The notes under the pieces: generated by a model | Seen by the model: the letters and a program-made list of their open reading frames with translations, nothing else | Database searches by the model: none | What the model was told of the DNA's origin: nothing | Made by a program: the position numbers and the translations under genes | In this document: positions 56,536 through 64,000 of the stretch, one piece after another | How the letters are laid out: every line of letters starts with the position of its first letter | Numbering within the stretch: the first letter of the stretch is position 1 | NCBI GenBank assembly: GCA_013178275.1 | Contig: JABLWZ010000020.1 | Location: forward strand, 17,357 to 81,356 | Length of the DNA: 64,000 nucleotides | Direction of reading: 5' to 3' | From: Bacillota bacterium | GTDB taxonomy: Bacteria > Bacillota > Ch66 > Ch109

Positions 56536-58668
56536 ATGGAGAAAAACCGGGTTAAACCGGGAGTAGACCCCGGGGAACTGGATAAGGTTTTTGGGCCGTA
56601 TGATGAGCGTAAGATGCGGCAGCCGGTGGGGATACACGAACTGGAGATTCTGAACCGCATCATCGCCGCAACCAACGACTCGGGAGACAGTCTGCTCTCC
56701 CCGCTGGAGAAGGTGCTGGAGATGACGCTCGAGCTGCTGGGATTTGAATGCGGTGAGGTCTACCTGCTGGACGAGAGGTCTGGCACAGCCGAACTGGTCT
56801 GCACCAGGAACCTGGACCCCGAGCAGGTAAAGCTGCTGGATATGGTGCCGGCGAAGATGGAACCTTACAGCAAGATGCTGGTCGATAAGCAGCTGGCTAT
56901 TTTTACGGAGGATCCTTCGAATACCCTGGAGGATGTGGCCCGGGTGGCCGGTATCCAGGCGGCGGTGAGCATACCGATTGTGTCGGTCGATCAGGTGATC
57001 GGGGCGATCAACGCGGCCAGCCGCAACCGTTACAGCTTCTCCAGCGAGGAGAAGCTGATCCTGCTCTCGATCGGACAGGTGGTGGGCACCTTCGTGGAAA
57101 AGGCCCGCATCATGGAATCGCTGAGGGAGGAAAAGCAGCTTCTGACCACCTCTATCGCCGAGCTGAAAGCGACGGGGGAGGCGCTGCGCAAGAGCGAACA
57201 GAGGCTGCGCAGCTACTTCGACCAGCCGCTGGTGGGGGTGGTGATAGCGTCCCCGGTTACAGGTTGGATTGCGGTGAATGACCGGTTCTGTGGTATCGTC
57301 GGTTACACCTGGGAGGAGCTGCAGGCTGTAAAATGGGAAGACCTGACTCCGCCCGAAGACCTTGAGCGGGAGATGCTGCAGTATGATCGGATTATACGCG
57401 GGGAGACCGACGGCTACAGCCTGGAAAAGCACTACATCAAAAAAGACGGGTCACTCGTGGACATAGAGATCAGCACTGCCTGCGTGAGAAAAGAGGACGG
57501 GTCGGTGGATTATTTCGTGGGACTGATCCAGGACATCACGGAACGGAAAGGGGCGGAAGAGAAGATCGCCCTGGCGGCGGAGATCTTTGAGAGGTCAGCG
57601 GTCGGGATGGCGGTGACCAATGCGGACCGGGTGATCCAGCGGGTGAATCCCGCGTTTGTAGAGATAACCGGGTACTCCGAGGAGGAGGTAGTGGGGCGGG
57701 ATATCCGCACCTTCGAGATGGTGCGAACCGACCAGCCGATACAGTATTTTGACGAGATGGGGAATTCGATCGAGGAAAAAGGCCGTTTTGAGGGGACGGT
57801 CTGGAAGCGCCGCAAGAACGGGGAGGTTTACCTGGAGGACTTCATCATCACGGAGATACGCGGTCCGGAGGGCAAGATAGAACAGTACGTCCGATCGATC
57901 CGCGACATCACGGAGGAGGTCAAGCTGCGGGAGGAGAAGGTACGGCTGCAGGATCAGATCGCCCGCATGTCGCGGGTTGCCTCGCTGGGTGCGCTGTCGG
58001 GAGGGATAGTGCACGAGATAACCCAACCGCTGAACGCCATCAAGGTCATCTCCGACGGGCTGCACCTCTTATATAAGAAGGATGTGGAACTGGGTAAAGA
58101 AAAGATGATGGAGAACATGATCAAGATTTCCCGTTTGATCGACCGGGTGGACGATACCATCAGGCACATCCGTTCGTTTGCCAACGGCATCAAGCGTTAT
58201 GAGCTTAAACCCTGCGGGCTGAACCAGAAGATTTTAGAGGTCCTGGAGATGTTAAACTGGCAGTTCTCAGCCCATCGGATCAGTATTCGGAGGGAATTGG
58301 CGGAAGACCTGAAAATGGTGACAGCTAACGAGAACGGGCTGGAGGAGATCATCACCAATCTGCTGGTCAACGCGATAACCGCCCTGGACACTACCACCAA
58401 GGCGGGTAAGGAGATCGTCTGCCGGACCAGGAATGAGTCGGGCTCAGTGGCCATGGAGATCTGCGACAACGCCACCGGGATCAATGATGAGATCCGGGAC
58501 GATATCTTTGAGCCGCTGTTCAGCACCAAGAAGAGCAGCAGCAACATGGGGCTCGGACTGGCTATAGTCAAGTACCTGGTCGAGAGCTTCAATGGTACGA
58601 TCGTGGTATATAATAATGAGGCGGGAGGCGCTACCTTCAGGGTGGTCCTGCCGGCTGACGGAGGGTAA
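56536..58668 (+). CDS. GAF-PAS-PAS sensor histidine kinase
   Basis: 710 aa cytosolic kinase. GAF domain about residues 35-185 (LEKVLEMTLELLGFECGEVY, VVGTFVEKARIMESLRE). PAS 1 about 222-335 with PAC (KDGSLVDIEISTACV, DYFVGLIQDITERKGAE), PAS 2 about 340-465 (AVGMAVTNADRVIQRVNPAF, WKRRKNGEVYLEDFIITEIR, YVRSIRDITEEVKLREEK), HisKA with SLGALSGGIVHEITQPLNAI (His phospho-acceptor), then HATPase (NGLEEIITNLLVNAITAL, CDNATGI, NMGLGLAIVKYL). ATG 56536 is near a poor ribosome site; GTG 56527 is the alternative. It is followed after 3 nt by a decayed receiver gene. Confidence 0.93.
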   Translation: MEKNRVKPGVDPGELDKVFGPYDERKMRQPVGIHELEILNRIIAATNDSGDSLLSPLEKVLEMTLELLGFECGEVYLLDERSGTAELVCTRNLDPEQVKLLDMVPAKMEPYSKMLVDKQLAIFTEDPSNTLEDVARVAGIQAAVSIPIVSVDQVIGAINAASRNRYSFSSEEKLILLSIGQVVGTFVEKARIMESLREEKQLLTTSIAELKATGEALRKSEQRLRSYFDQPLVGVVIASPVTGWIAVNDRFCGIVGYTWEELQAVKWEDLTPPEDLEREMLQYDRIIRGETDGYSLEKHYIKKDGSLVDIEISTACVRKEDGSVDYFVGLIQDITERKGAEEKIALAAEIFERSAVGMAVTNADRVIQRVNPAFVEITGYSEEEVVGRDIRTFEMVRTDQPIQYFDEMGNSIEEKGRFEGTVWKRRKNGEVYLEDFIITEIRGPEGKIEQYVRSIRDITEEVKLREEKVRLQDQIARMSRVASLGALSGGIVHEITQPLNAIKVISDGLHLLYKKDVELGKEKMMENMIKISRLIDRVDDTIRHIRSFANGIKRYELKPCGLNQKILEVLEMLNWQFSAHRISIRRELAEDLKMVTANENGLEEIITNLLVNAITALDTTTKAGKEIVCRTRNESGSVAMEICDNATGINDEIRDDIFEPLFSTKKSSSNMGLGLAIVKYLVESFNGTIVVYNNEAGGATFRVVLPADGG

Positions 58669-58671
58669 GCA

Positions 58672-58819
58672 TTGCGGGTTCTATTGATCGATGACGTAGT
58701 AATGGTAAGCGCATATGACGAGGACCCGGGTGAAGGGATAAGACCTTTAGCTTAACAAACCCCTGGACCTGGAGGGACTGATAGGGATTCTAAAAGAGAT
58801 TGAAACCCTGCCCACCTGA
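58672..58819 (+). pseudogene. Remnant of a response-regulator receiver domain
   Basis: TTG 58672, with a good GGAGGG ribosome site inside the kinase's last codons, reads MRVLLIDDVVMVSAYDEDPG then stops at 58756. This is the first strand and acidic pair of a receiver (LLIDD). In another frame, 58750-58819 reads LNKPLDLEGLIGILKEIETL, the C-terminal helix and K-P-L motif of a receiver. The middle of the domain, including the phospho-acceptor Asp, is deleted. The kinase has therefore lost the receiver once encoded next to it. Confidence 0.75.
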
Positions 58820-58907
58820 TGTTATAATTTGGGTGCAATTATAGTTTTTAAAGGTTTTTATCATATTTGCGATATATTTAGTAGGACCGGTGAAAGGGGG
58901 GAATGAA

Positions 58908-59600
58908 ATGGTTGTTGAGACTATCAAGCTGCACCCCAATGACATCAAGCCCAACCAGCAGGCTGTGATAAAGGTGGAAGAGGGATTCCACGCCGGGAAA
59001 TACATGAGCCGGGTGGAGGAAGTCAACTTAAATCGTATCGTCATGGGAGCACCGATAAGCCACAACCGGATAATTCTCCTGCCCCGTGGCCAGGAGATAA
59101 AGGTGGAAATGGCTATCCGGGGAGGACTCTGCAGGTTTGGAACCCCGGTCCGGGGTCAGCTCAATACTCCGATCCCTACCATCCAGGTCGACTGGCCGGA
59201 GCAGGTGGAGAGGATCCAGAGGAGGAATTGGGTACGGATTCCGCTGGTGGCTGACATGACTTATTCTCTGCTGACGGAGGAGCCGGAGACGGCTCCCCTA
59301 CCGGTGAAGTCCCGAAGTCTGGACATCAGCGGCGGAGGTATGCTGATCACCACCACCCAGGATAAAGAAGCCCTGGGCAACGGCCTGCTGAGCCTGACAC
59401 TCAAGCTTCCCGCCCTGGAGTTAAATAGTATCAAGGCCCGGGTTGCCCACATCCTGACCGGAGTGAATAAGTCGACTCCCAATCGGGTAGGGGTGGAGTT
59501 TTTGGACGTCCCCCGTATGGTCCGGGAGCAGATCGTCAAGTTTATCAACCTCAAGCAGCGGGAGATGATCCGAATGGGTCAGCTTCAGCGATCTTACTAG
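58908..59600 (+). CDS. PilZ-domain c-di-GMP receptor (YcgR/YpfA-like)
   Basis: 230 aa. N-terminal YcgR-like beta barrel (ETIKLHPNDIKPNQQAVIKV, EVNLNRIVMGAPISHNRIIL). C-terminal PilZ domain with the c-di-GMP motif RRNWVRIP (R-x3-R) and DISGGGM (D/N-x-S-x-x-G). The C-terminal LDVPRMVREQIVKFINLKQR helix is the standard ending. Binding of c-di-GMP would alter motility or export. ATG 58908 follows AAAGGGGGGAATGAA. Close to the sensory kinase pair, but no diguanylate cyclase lies in the window. Confidence 0.93.
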   Translation: MVVETIKLHPNDIKPNQQAVIKVEEGFHAGKYMSRVEEVNLNRIVMGAPISHNRIILLPRGQEIKVEMAIRGGLCRFGTPVRGQLNTPIPTIQVDWPEQVERIQRRNWVRIPLVADMTYSLLTEEPETAPLPVKSRSLDISGGGMLITTTQDKEALGNGLLSLTLKLPALELNSIKARVAHILTGVNKSTPNRVGVEFLDVPRMVREQIVKFINLKQREMIRMGQLQRSY

Positions 59601-59727
59601 ACATAGTTTAAACGGGGGGGCGGGTAAAACCCGCTCCTTTTTATTTCTGCGGTCAGCTTGAAGAAGAGAAGGGCTAAGGCATATTTGTATATTCAAATGT
59701 CCTGAGGGGGAACCTGTGAATTGATCT

Positions 59728-59967
59728 GCGATTATCCGGGCTGTTGAAGCCGCTGTCGGCTACCAGCAGCCTGATCGGGCCAGCTACCTGTCCGTGTTTA
59801 GGCTGCACTGGGCGATGTCGGTCAAGGAGGAGTTATCAAAGAGCGCTGAAGAATACCTTAAACACATACTTTATCCCGAACTGAACCCAAAGGTGGCGAT
59901 GCGGAGGATCTTATGGGAGATGGAGCGGGAGGGCAAACCCTATTTTAAGGACGGAGGGATACTATGA
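59728..59967 (+). pseudogene. Open frame fragment without a start, perhaps a transposase tail
   Basis: 80 codons open from GCG 59728, directly after an in-frame TGA: AIIRAVEAAVGYQQPDRASY, LSVFRLHWAMSVKEELSKSA, EEYLKHILYPELNPKVAMRR, ILWEMEREGKPYFKDGGIL. No ribosome site or start at the N-terminal end (GTG 59790 and ATG 59815 lack one). The stop TGA overlaps the ATG of the next gene as ATGA. It looks like the 3' part of a longer gene; resemblance to transposase C-termini is an impression only. Confidence 0.5.
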
Positions 59968-60548
59968 AGGCACTGGTGATTTTCGCTCACCCCAACCCCC
60001 AGAGCTACAACGCCGCGATACTGGACGCGGTGAAAGCGGAACTGGGACAGCAAACGGCAGAGGTGAGGGTGAAAGACCTCTATCGGATGAACTGGAACCC
60101 GAACCTCGGGCTTTCGGACCTACAGCAGATATACTCGGGGGGGATGCCCGAGGACATCGCCCGGGAGCAGGCGGACATCAGGTGGGCCGACGCGCTTATC
60201 CTGATCGGGCCGATCTGGTGGTGGACCCTTCCCGCGATCGTGAAGGGCTACATCGACCGGGTATTCAGCTACGGTTTCGCCTATGAGTTTACCGAAAAAG
60301 GGCTGCGGGGGCTTATGGCCGGCAAGCGGGCCATCGTGATAACCACCTCCGGGGCGGACGAGAAGGGCGCGGCTGCCACCGGGATGATCGATGCGATCAA
60401 GACCGGCTTCATCAACGCGGTCTTCGGGAGCTGTGGTTTTACTCCTATAGCGTATAAAAACTGCTTCGGGGTGGTCGAAACCAGCGACGAGGTGCGCAGG
60501 CACTACCTGGAAGAGGTGAAGGAGTTCGTGAGGAATAACCTGGCCTAA
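59964..60548 (+). CDS. NAD(P)H-dependent flavodoxin-fold oxidoreductase (NQO/MdaB-like)
   Basis: 194 aa quinone reductase-like flavoprotein: MKALVIFAHPNPQSYNAAIL, VKDLYRMNWNPNLGLSDLQQ, ADALILIGPIWWWTLPAIVK, GYIDRVFSYGFAYEFTEKGL, AIVITTSGADEKG. The W-W-W-x-x-P motif is typical of the NAD(P)H:quinone reductase group. It reduces quinones or nitro compounds with FMN. ATG 59964 follows GGACGGAGGGATACT and overlaps the preceding fragment's stop as ATGA. Confidence 0.93.
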   Translation: MKALVIFAHPNPQSYNAAILDAVKAELGQQTAEVRVKDLYRMNWNPNLGLSDLQQIYSGGMPEDIAREQADIRWADALILIGPIWWWTLPAIVKGYIDRVFSYGFAYEFTEKGLRGLMAGKRAIVITTSGADEKGAAATGMIDAIKTGFINAVFGSCGFTPIAYKNCFGVVETSDEVRRHYLEEVKEFVRNNLA

Positions 60549-60571
60549 CGAAAATCTCTGCAATATTTAAA

Positions 60572-60598
60572 AAAATCACCCCGCCGGGGTGATTTTTT
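60572..60598 (+). terminator. Terminator after the oxidoreductase
   Basis: AATCACCCC-GCC-GGGGTGATT then TTTT. Confidence 0.92.
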
Positions 60599-60794
60599 AT
60601 GTGTTTTTATGACGAACTGAATGATAATGAGCCTATAACTGTGTTTGGCATGGTGCTGTGTAACGGCTATAGACCAACTGACAGCCGCCGGAGGTGTACA
60701 TTATCTATACAGTAAGTGCAATCGTTGAACAAAAAATGAACAAAAAAAGCAAATGTCCGAATAGACAATGCAGGAAAAACGTGCCCGTCAGCCA

Positions 60795-60811
60795 TTGGCA
60801 TGTATTTTGCA
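60795..60811 (+). promoter_or_regulatory. Sigma-54 promoter of the response regulator
   Basis: TTGGCATGTATTTTGCA: GG and GC are exactly 10 bp apart (-24/-12), close to YTGGCACGRNNNTTGCW. It lies about 65 nt before the start. Confidence 0.7.
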
Positions 60812-60875
60812 CTATTTACTCAAATGGCTATGCTTTTGTAGCATTCACCACTTCCCGGGGAACGGGGTAGGAATC

Positions 60876-61247
60876 TTGAAGCTGATGCTGATCGATGATG
60901 ATAAATACTGCCTCGAGGCACTGGAAATCTTTCTGGGTATGAGCGGTTACTCCTGCGCTTCTTTTTCTGATCCCGCAAAGGCTTTGGAGGTATACGGAGC
61001 TGATGCCTGCGACGCGGTGATCACCGATATGAGGATGCCCGGGATGTCCGGGATCGAGGTGATGGAAAGGATACGCGGGCTTGACCCGCAGGCCAAGGTT
61101 ATTATCATTTCCGGGTCGATGGATGGTGAGAGCTTCAAGAACGCCTGCGATCTTGGGGCTACCGCCTGCCTGGAGAAACCGCTGGATGCTTCGGAGCTGA
61201 TAAGGACCCTGCGGGAGGCTCTGAAGGCAGGCGGGGGCATTAATTAA
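60876..61247 (+). CDS. Single-domain response regulator (CheY-like)
   Basis: 123 aa receiver only: LKLMLIDDDKYCL with the acidic pocket, phospho-acceptor Asp51 in AVITDMRMPGMSG, VIIISGSMDGE (Ser switch), CLEKPLDASEL (Lys). No output domain. TTG 60876 follows GGGGTAGGAATC; ATG 60885 (MLIDDD) is the alternative. It sits behind a sigma-54 promoter. Because the nearby kinase at 56536 has lost its adjacent receiver, this protein is a plausible replacement partner; that is an inference. Confidence 0.93.
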   Translation: MKLMLIDDDKYCLEALEIFLGMSGYSCASFSDPAKALEVYGADACDAVITDMRMPGMSGIEVMERIRGLDPQAKVIIISGSMDGESFKNACDLGATACLEKPLDASELIRTLREALKAGGGIN

Positions 61248-61513
61248 AGCTGGTCCGATCGAATATAGAAAAGCGTAATTAGCCCGGCAACCTGAGTCGG
61301 TGATTTTAAGCCTTTTTAAGGCTCCCCCTAAAAATCCCCAGCTCATGTCCGGATTAATTGATTTCCGGGAATGGTCGAGGTATTCATAATCCTTCATCCT
61401 TGCCAGAGGGATCCCCCTGGATACCCCGACTTTATCCCGGACAAATCCACAAGGCCTTCGTGGCATAAACATAATAGGGATCCAAGAGGCGAGAAAAGGG
61501 GCATCTGACGGGT

Positions 61514-62032
61514 TTAGCGGCCGGTGGTGTCTCTTCGTCTTTTCTGGGCTTTTTCGATGATGTCTGGGGGGAAGGCGCGGTCGAACTGTATTACCGCCCA
61601 GGATTTAAGCCGGTTGTCGTTTAACGACCAGAGCAGCCTCAGGGTATAGAGCATCCGGTTCAGTTCACGGTCCGAATCTGAACCGGTTCGATATTTAGCG
61701 GCGGACTCATGCGGCTGTTCGAACGGCAGTTTGTCAGCCGCCTGCTCGGTATAGTCAAAGAGGCTGGGGATATGCTGTCCCCCAAAATGGGAAACCCCTT
61801 TTTCCGCTATATCTTCAGGACGAATAAACATCTCGCCGGCTCCATCCTTGATCCACGCTATTGAGATGCCGTGCTCGTGGGAGATCAGTTTTAGAAGGGC
61901 TTCAGAGGGCTTTTGCAGGTTGTTTTCTATCGAAGCGACATAACCCCGGCTGATAGCTAAGGGCTTGGCAAATTCCCCTTGGGTCAATTTCAATGCGTTT
62001 CTTGCTGTACGAATTCTCTGCCCGATACTCAT
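61514..62032 (-). CDS. XRE-family transcriptional regulator
   Basis: 172 aa. N-terminal Cro/C1 HTH (IGQRIRTARNALKLTQGEFA, KPLAISRGYVASIENNLQKP, SEALLKLISHEHGISIAWIK). The C-terminal part is helical (RELNRMLYTLRLLWSLNDNR, LKSWAVIQFDRAFPPDIIEK) with no known domain. ATG 62032 follows AGGTGCGGTGTCT. Upstream are two direct repeats GCACCTAARNNGCAT (62040-62084), likely its own operators. Confidence 0.9.
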   Translation of the reverse strand: MSIGQRIRTARNALKLTQGEFAKPLAISRGYVASIENNLQKPSEALLKLISHEHGISIAWIKDGAGEMFIRPEDIAEKGVSHFGGQHIPSLFDYTEQAADKLPFEQPHESAAKYRTGSDSDRELNRMLYTLRLLWSLNDNRLKSWAVIQFDRAFPPDIIEKAQKRRRDTTGR

Positions 62033-62039
62033 AGACACC

Positions 62040-62084
62040 GCACCTAAAATGCATAATTATATTGACAAGGCACCTAAGTAGCAT
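62040..62084. promoter_or_regulatory. Direct-repeat operator of the XRE gene
   Basis: GCACCTAAAATGCAT (62040-62054) and GCACCTAAGTAGCAT (62070-62084), 30-bp period, flanking a TATAAT on the minus strand. Confidence 0.6.
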
Positions 62085-62372
62085 TACCATGTTATGGGGT
62101 AACTATTTCGAATAGTTATACTCTTTCTATTAAACCTTATTTTTAAACTCAATAATGTGACGGGGATATCAAAAATTAAATTTTTCAGAGCAAGATGAAC
62201 TGTGATAGAAATTGCATACATATGAGTGAATTCAAGATATCGATTATTATATAAAACAATGTAAATTCCCTCGAAACCAGCATATCGGACCTGGTCCACG
62301 TGAACAATGCGCATGGATTCCGCCGGTTGAGGATTTCCCGGGCGGAAAGAATTAAGAAAAAGGGGCACGGTT
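62085..62372. other. Gap without gene (288 bp)
   Basis: AT-rich; no ORF with a ribosome site, no hairpin with a T-run. Confidence 0.5.
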
Positions 62373-62582
62373 GTGTATTGGACGTCCTGTAAAAGGTGTA
62401 ATATTCGATACGGATCAGCTTCTCCGCTGAAGTACTTGTCTAATCCCAACTGCCCTGTGTGTGGAGATGCCTTGTTAGAAATCCAGTACCACGGCTGTAT
62501 TGAATTGAGGTGCGCCGAGGACCCTGATGAACGGGAGGCAGATGCTGGTAAGAGGTCAGACGAAAGCAGAAATCCGGGGTAG
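62373..62582 (+). CDS. Zinc-ribbon micro-protein (69 aa)
   Basis: Reads MYWTSCKRCNIRYGSASPLK, YLSNPNCPVCGDALLEIQYH, GCIELRC and an acidic tail. C-x2-C and C-x2-C knuckles, plus a third Cys pair, suggest a zinc ribbon. GTG 62373 follows AAAAAGGGGCACGGTT. Lies between the XRE gene and the protease. Function unknown. Confidence 0.65.
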   Translation: MYWTSCKRCNIRYGSASPLKYLSNPNCPVCGDALLEIQYHGCIELRCAEDPDEREADAGKRSDESRNPG

Positions 62583-62741
62583 TCGGGGATCTTTTGCAGC
62601 CTAACCTTGCCACAAGGCCCCCGAAAGTATCCCCGCCTTACCCGGACTTACCCCTCAACCGACCTGGTTGAATATAATGGATAAACTGCCAGATGCCCCT
62701 AAAAATGGATGGTGGGGGCATTGTTGTTTGGGGGGGAGAAG

Positions 62742-63824
62742 ATGAGGGTAATGTATCGGATTCCCGATTTTAATATCGTCGAGGTCAAGACCGAGGTTCC
62801 CAGGATCCCTTATGGAGTAAAGCTGCTGGGGGCGGAACTGGAATGGCCGGAGACCATGGGTGAAGGGATACGGGTGGCGGTGGTCGATACCGGGGCGGCT
62901 GAACACCCCGACCTGGTATACTCCGGGCTGTACGATGTGACCGGGGCCGGGGTGATGGACGACATCAACGGGCACGGGGTCCACTGTGCCGGAATCATAG
63001 GGGCGCGCGGCAAGATACTGGGGGTGGCGCCCGGATGCGAACTTTATTCGGTAAAGGCGTTTAACGAGAGGGGCAGTTCCAATTCCAGCTGGCTGGCCTC
63101 AGCGCTCCGGTGGTGCCGCCGCAACGGCATGGACGTGATCAACCTCTCGTTTGGCGGAAGGAAACCGCTGGGGGCGGTCTTCGAGTGGGAGATGCGCCGC
63201 TGCTACAACCAGGGGATCGTGATGGTGGCGGCGGTGGGCAACAGCGTGGGCAACGGCGGGGTGCTTTACCCCGCCAGGTATCCCGAGGTACTGGGGGTGG
63301 CAGCGGTGGACATCAACCAGAGGGTGGCGAAGTTCAGTTCCTGGGGCAAGGAGGTGGACATCGCGGCCGCCGGGGTGGAGGTCTACAGCACCTATCTCGA
63401 CGGTAAGTACGCCCTCCTGGACGGAACCAGCCAGGCGGCCCCGCATATCTCGGGGGCGGTGGCGCTGATCCAGGGAAAGGCGATGCGGCGGGAAGGGAAG
63501 AAACTCAGCCCCAAGGTGGTCCGCTATATCCTGCGCCAGTATGCGGAGGACCGGGGGATTCCCGGGCCTGACAATTATTATGGGTGCGGGGTATTCGGGT
63601 TCGGGAGGTTCGACGCCTCTGACGTTCCGCCCTGCGATCTCCGTTTCACGGTCGGAAGCCGGAGGTACTGGAAGGACGGGAAGGAAAACCTACTCAGCGC
63701 GGCACCTATCCTGTACAACGGAAGGGTGATGCTGCCGCTTTCCGATGTGGCGGAGGCTTTCGGGTGCAGGGCGTCAGGGATTTTTCGCGGGGTCGAGGTG
63801 AAGCGGGCAAGTAAACAGGTGTAG
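62742..63824 (+). CDS. Subtilisin-like serine protease (S8) with copper-amine-oxidase-like tail
   Basis: 360 aa. Catalytic triad: Asp49 in RVAVVDTGAAEHPDL, His78 in DINGHGVHCAGIIGARG, Ser in LLDGTSQAAPHISGAVAL; oxyanion Asn in VAAVGNSVGN. After the protease core, the tail (LRFTVGSRRYWKDGKENLLS, APILYNGRVMLPLSDVAEAF, GCRASG) is a copper-amine-oxidase-like module, as in the FN3 proteins at 11-15 kb. No signal peptide or pro-region, so it is probably an intracellular or spore-associated serine protease with a substrate- or cell-wall-binding tail. ATG 62742 follows GGGGGGAGAAG. An insertion sequence starts 49 nt after the stop. Confidence 0.93.
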   Translation: MRVMYRIPDFNIVEVKTEVPRIPYGVKLLGAELEWPETMGEGIRVAVVDTGAAEHPDLVYSGLYDVTGAGVMDDINGHGVHCAGIIGARGKILGVAPGCELYSVKAFNERGSSNSSWLASALRWCRRNGMDVINLSFGGRKPLGAVFEWEMRRCYNQGIVMVAAVGNSVGNGGVLYPARYPEVLGVAAVDINQRVAKFSSWGKEVDIAAAGVEVYSTYLDGKYALLDGTSQAAPHISGAVALIQGKAMRREGKKLSPKVVRYILRQYAEDRGIPGPDNYYGCGVFGFGRFDASDVPPCDLRFTVGSRRYWKDGKENLLSAAPILYNGRVMLPLSDVAEAFGCRASGIFRGVEVKRASKQV

Positions 63825-63908
63825 GGAGTTAAGCGGATAGCCAGGTTGGCTAGGTTCTTGAAGCAATATAAAAGGGGCTGTCGCACTAACAGCCATAAGA
63901 AAAGAACA

Positions 63909-63945
63909 AAAGACGGTGACTGGCAGTGCCAGAAGCCGTCTTTTG
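63909..63945. terminator. Two-layer hairpin inside the insertion sequence end
   Basis: AAAAGACGG / CCGTCTTTT enclosing CTGGCA-G-TGCCAG. It stands between outside promoters and the transposase, so it may stop read-in transcription. Confidence 0.6.
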
Positions 63946-63961
63946 CCGTAAAATATAGTCG

Positions 63962-64000
63962 ATGAAAACAAACATTTTACGGCCAGATTATACATCAACC
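63962..64000 (+). CDS. Transposase N-terminus, partial (IS1182 family)
   Basis: ATG 63962 starts MKTNILRPDYTST, then the window ends. This start and the upstream terminal repeat match IS1182-type transposases, DDE enzymes of the DUF772-transposase type. Only 13 codons are visible, so the family rests mainly on the terminal repeat. Confidence 0.7.
   Translation, partial: MKTNILRPDYTST

Larger units (their letters stand above)
63873..64000 (+). mobile_element. Left end of an IS1182-type insertion sequence (cut by window edge)
   Basis: Begins with AGGGGCTGTCGCACTAACAG, a terminal-repeat sequence of the IS1182 type, with its own hairpin GGCTGT-CGCACTA-ACAGCC. A second hairpin (63909-63945) precedes the transposase gene at 63962. 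Confidence 0.75.

Noticed and set aside
62671..62680. GAATATAATG before the S8 protease, similar to the sigma-K-like -10
   Set aside because: The nearest AC is 19 bp away rather than 16-17, and the same bases contain TATAAT, so a sigma-A -10 is as likely.

Overview
The window looks like a chromosomal segment of a spore-forming, anaerobic, low-oxygen-adapted Bacillota (Clostridia, Peptococcaceae/Desulfotomaculum-like). The reasons are high-GC coding regions with strong GGAGG-type ribosome sites, LL-diaminopimelate aminotransferase (DapL), a minimal two-gene SUF system, a hemerythrin-rubredoxin fusion, FdhD next to a ferredoxin/ASKHA reactivase, a T-box leader, YlbF, RsgA, and a set of late-sporulation-type promoters. 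Lineage is an inference from gene content only.

Layout. 0-2.7 kb: an aminotransferase running off the left edge and a TSPPY-type DNA methyltransferase. 2.8-8.3 kb: a dense block of small or unrecognised genes, pointing both ways. It holds a small histidine kinase, two paralogous helical proteins flanking a 42-aa membrane protein, a coiled-coil/proline-rich protein, a protein with a C-terminal membrane segment, and four related Gly/Cys-rich 43-53-aa membrane micro-proteins. Nine of these genes are preceded by the same promoter signature, AC-N16/17-GAATANNNT, which resembles the sigma-K (late mother cell) consensus. I regard this block as the most interesting part of the window. 8.3-11 kb: RNase P RNA with an enlarged P12, a DUF1648 membrane protein, zinc-ribbon proteins, a tandem array of hairpins and a GNAT acetyltransferase. 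11-20 kb: two tandem secreted FN3 / copper-amine-oxidase-like paralogs, a candidate small RNA, a lipoprotein, dapL, and two more envelope proteins. 20-25.5 kb: small regulators (TetR, XRE, MerR/TipA) with visible operators, and stress or phage-like small proteins. 25.6-31.7 kb: fdhD, ferredoxin-ASKHA protein, DUF1015, PHP phosphatase, RidA, YlbF. 31.8-37.5 kb: GntR regulator, FMN-binding glutamate-synthase-like protein, FAD dehydrogenase, cysteine-desulfurase-like protein and DUF3343. 37.6-41 kb: a short orphan transcript unit, RsgA, SufC/SufB pair, YajC. 41.2-44.3 kb: T-box, micro-protein and sodium/solute symporter, then nitronate monooxygenase. 44.4-50.7 kb: candidate RNA, thioesterase, methyltransferase, GH13 branching-type enzyme, LUD protein, tRNA-Thr(CGU), hemerythrin-rubredoxin. 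50.9-56.3 kb: secreted protein, Hsp20, DUF3006 plus ComEC-like metallo-hydrolase lipoprotein, structured intergenic DNA, PfkB kinase. 56.5-62 kb: GAF/PAS/PAS histidine kinase followed by a decayed receiver gene, PilZ protein, flavodoxin-fold oxidoreductase, and a single-domain response regulator behind a sigma-54 promoter. The right edge holds a subtilisin-like protease with a copper-amine-oxidase-like tail and the left end of an IS1182-type element.

A second unusual theme is start codons. At least four genes (1176-, 11034-, 52218-, 1411+) and perhaps a fifth (37273+) have a strong Shine-Dalgarno 6-10 nt before an ATT, ATC or ATA. In these genes no ATG/GTG/TTG sits at the place where family conservation says the protein should begin.
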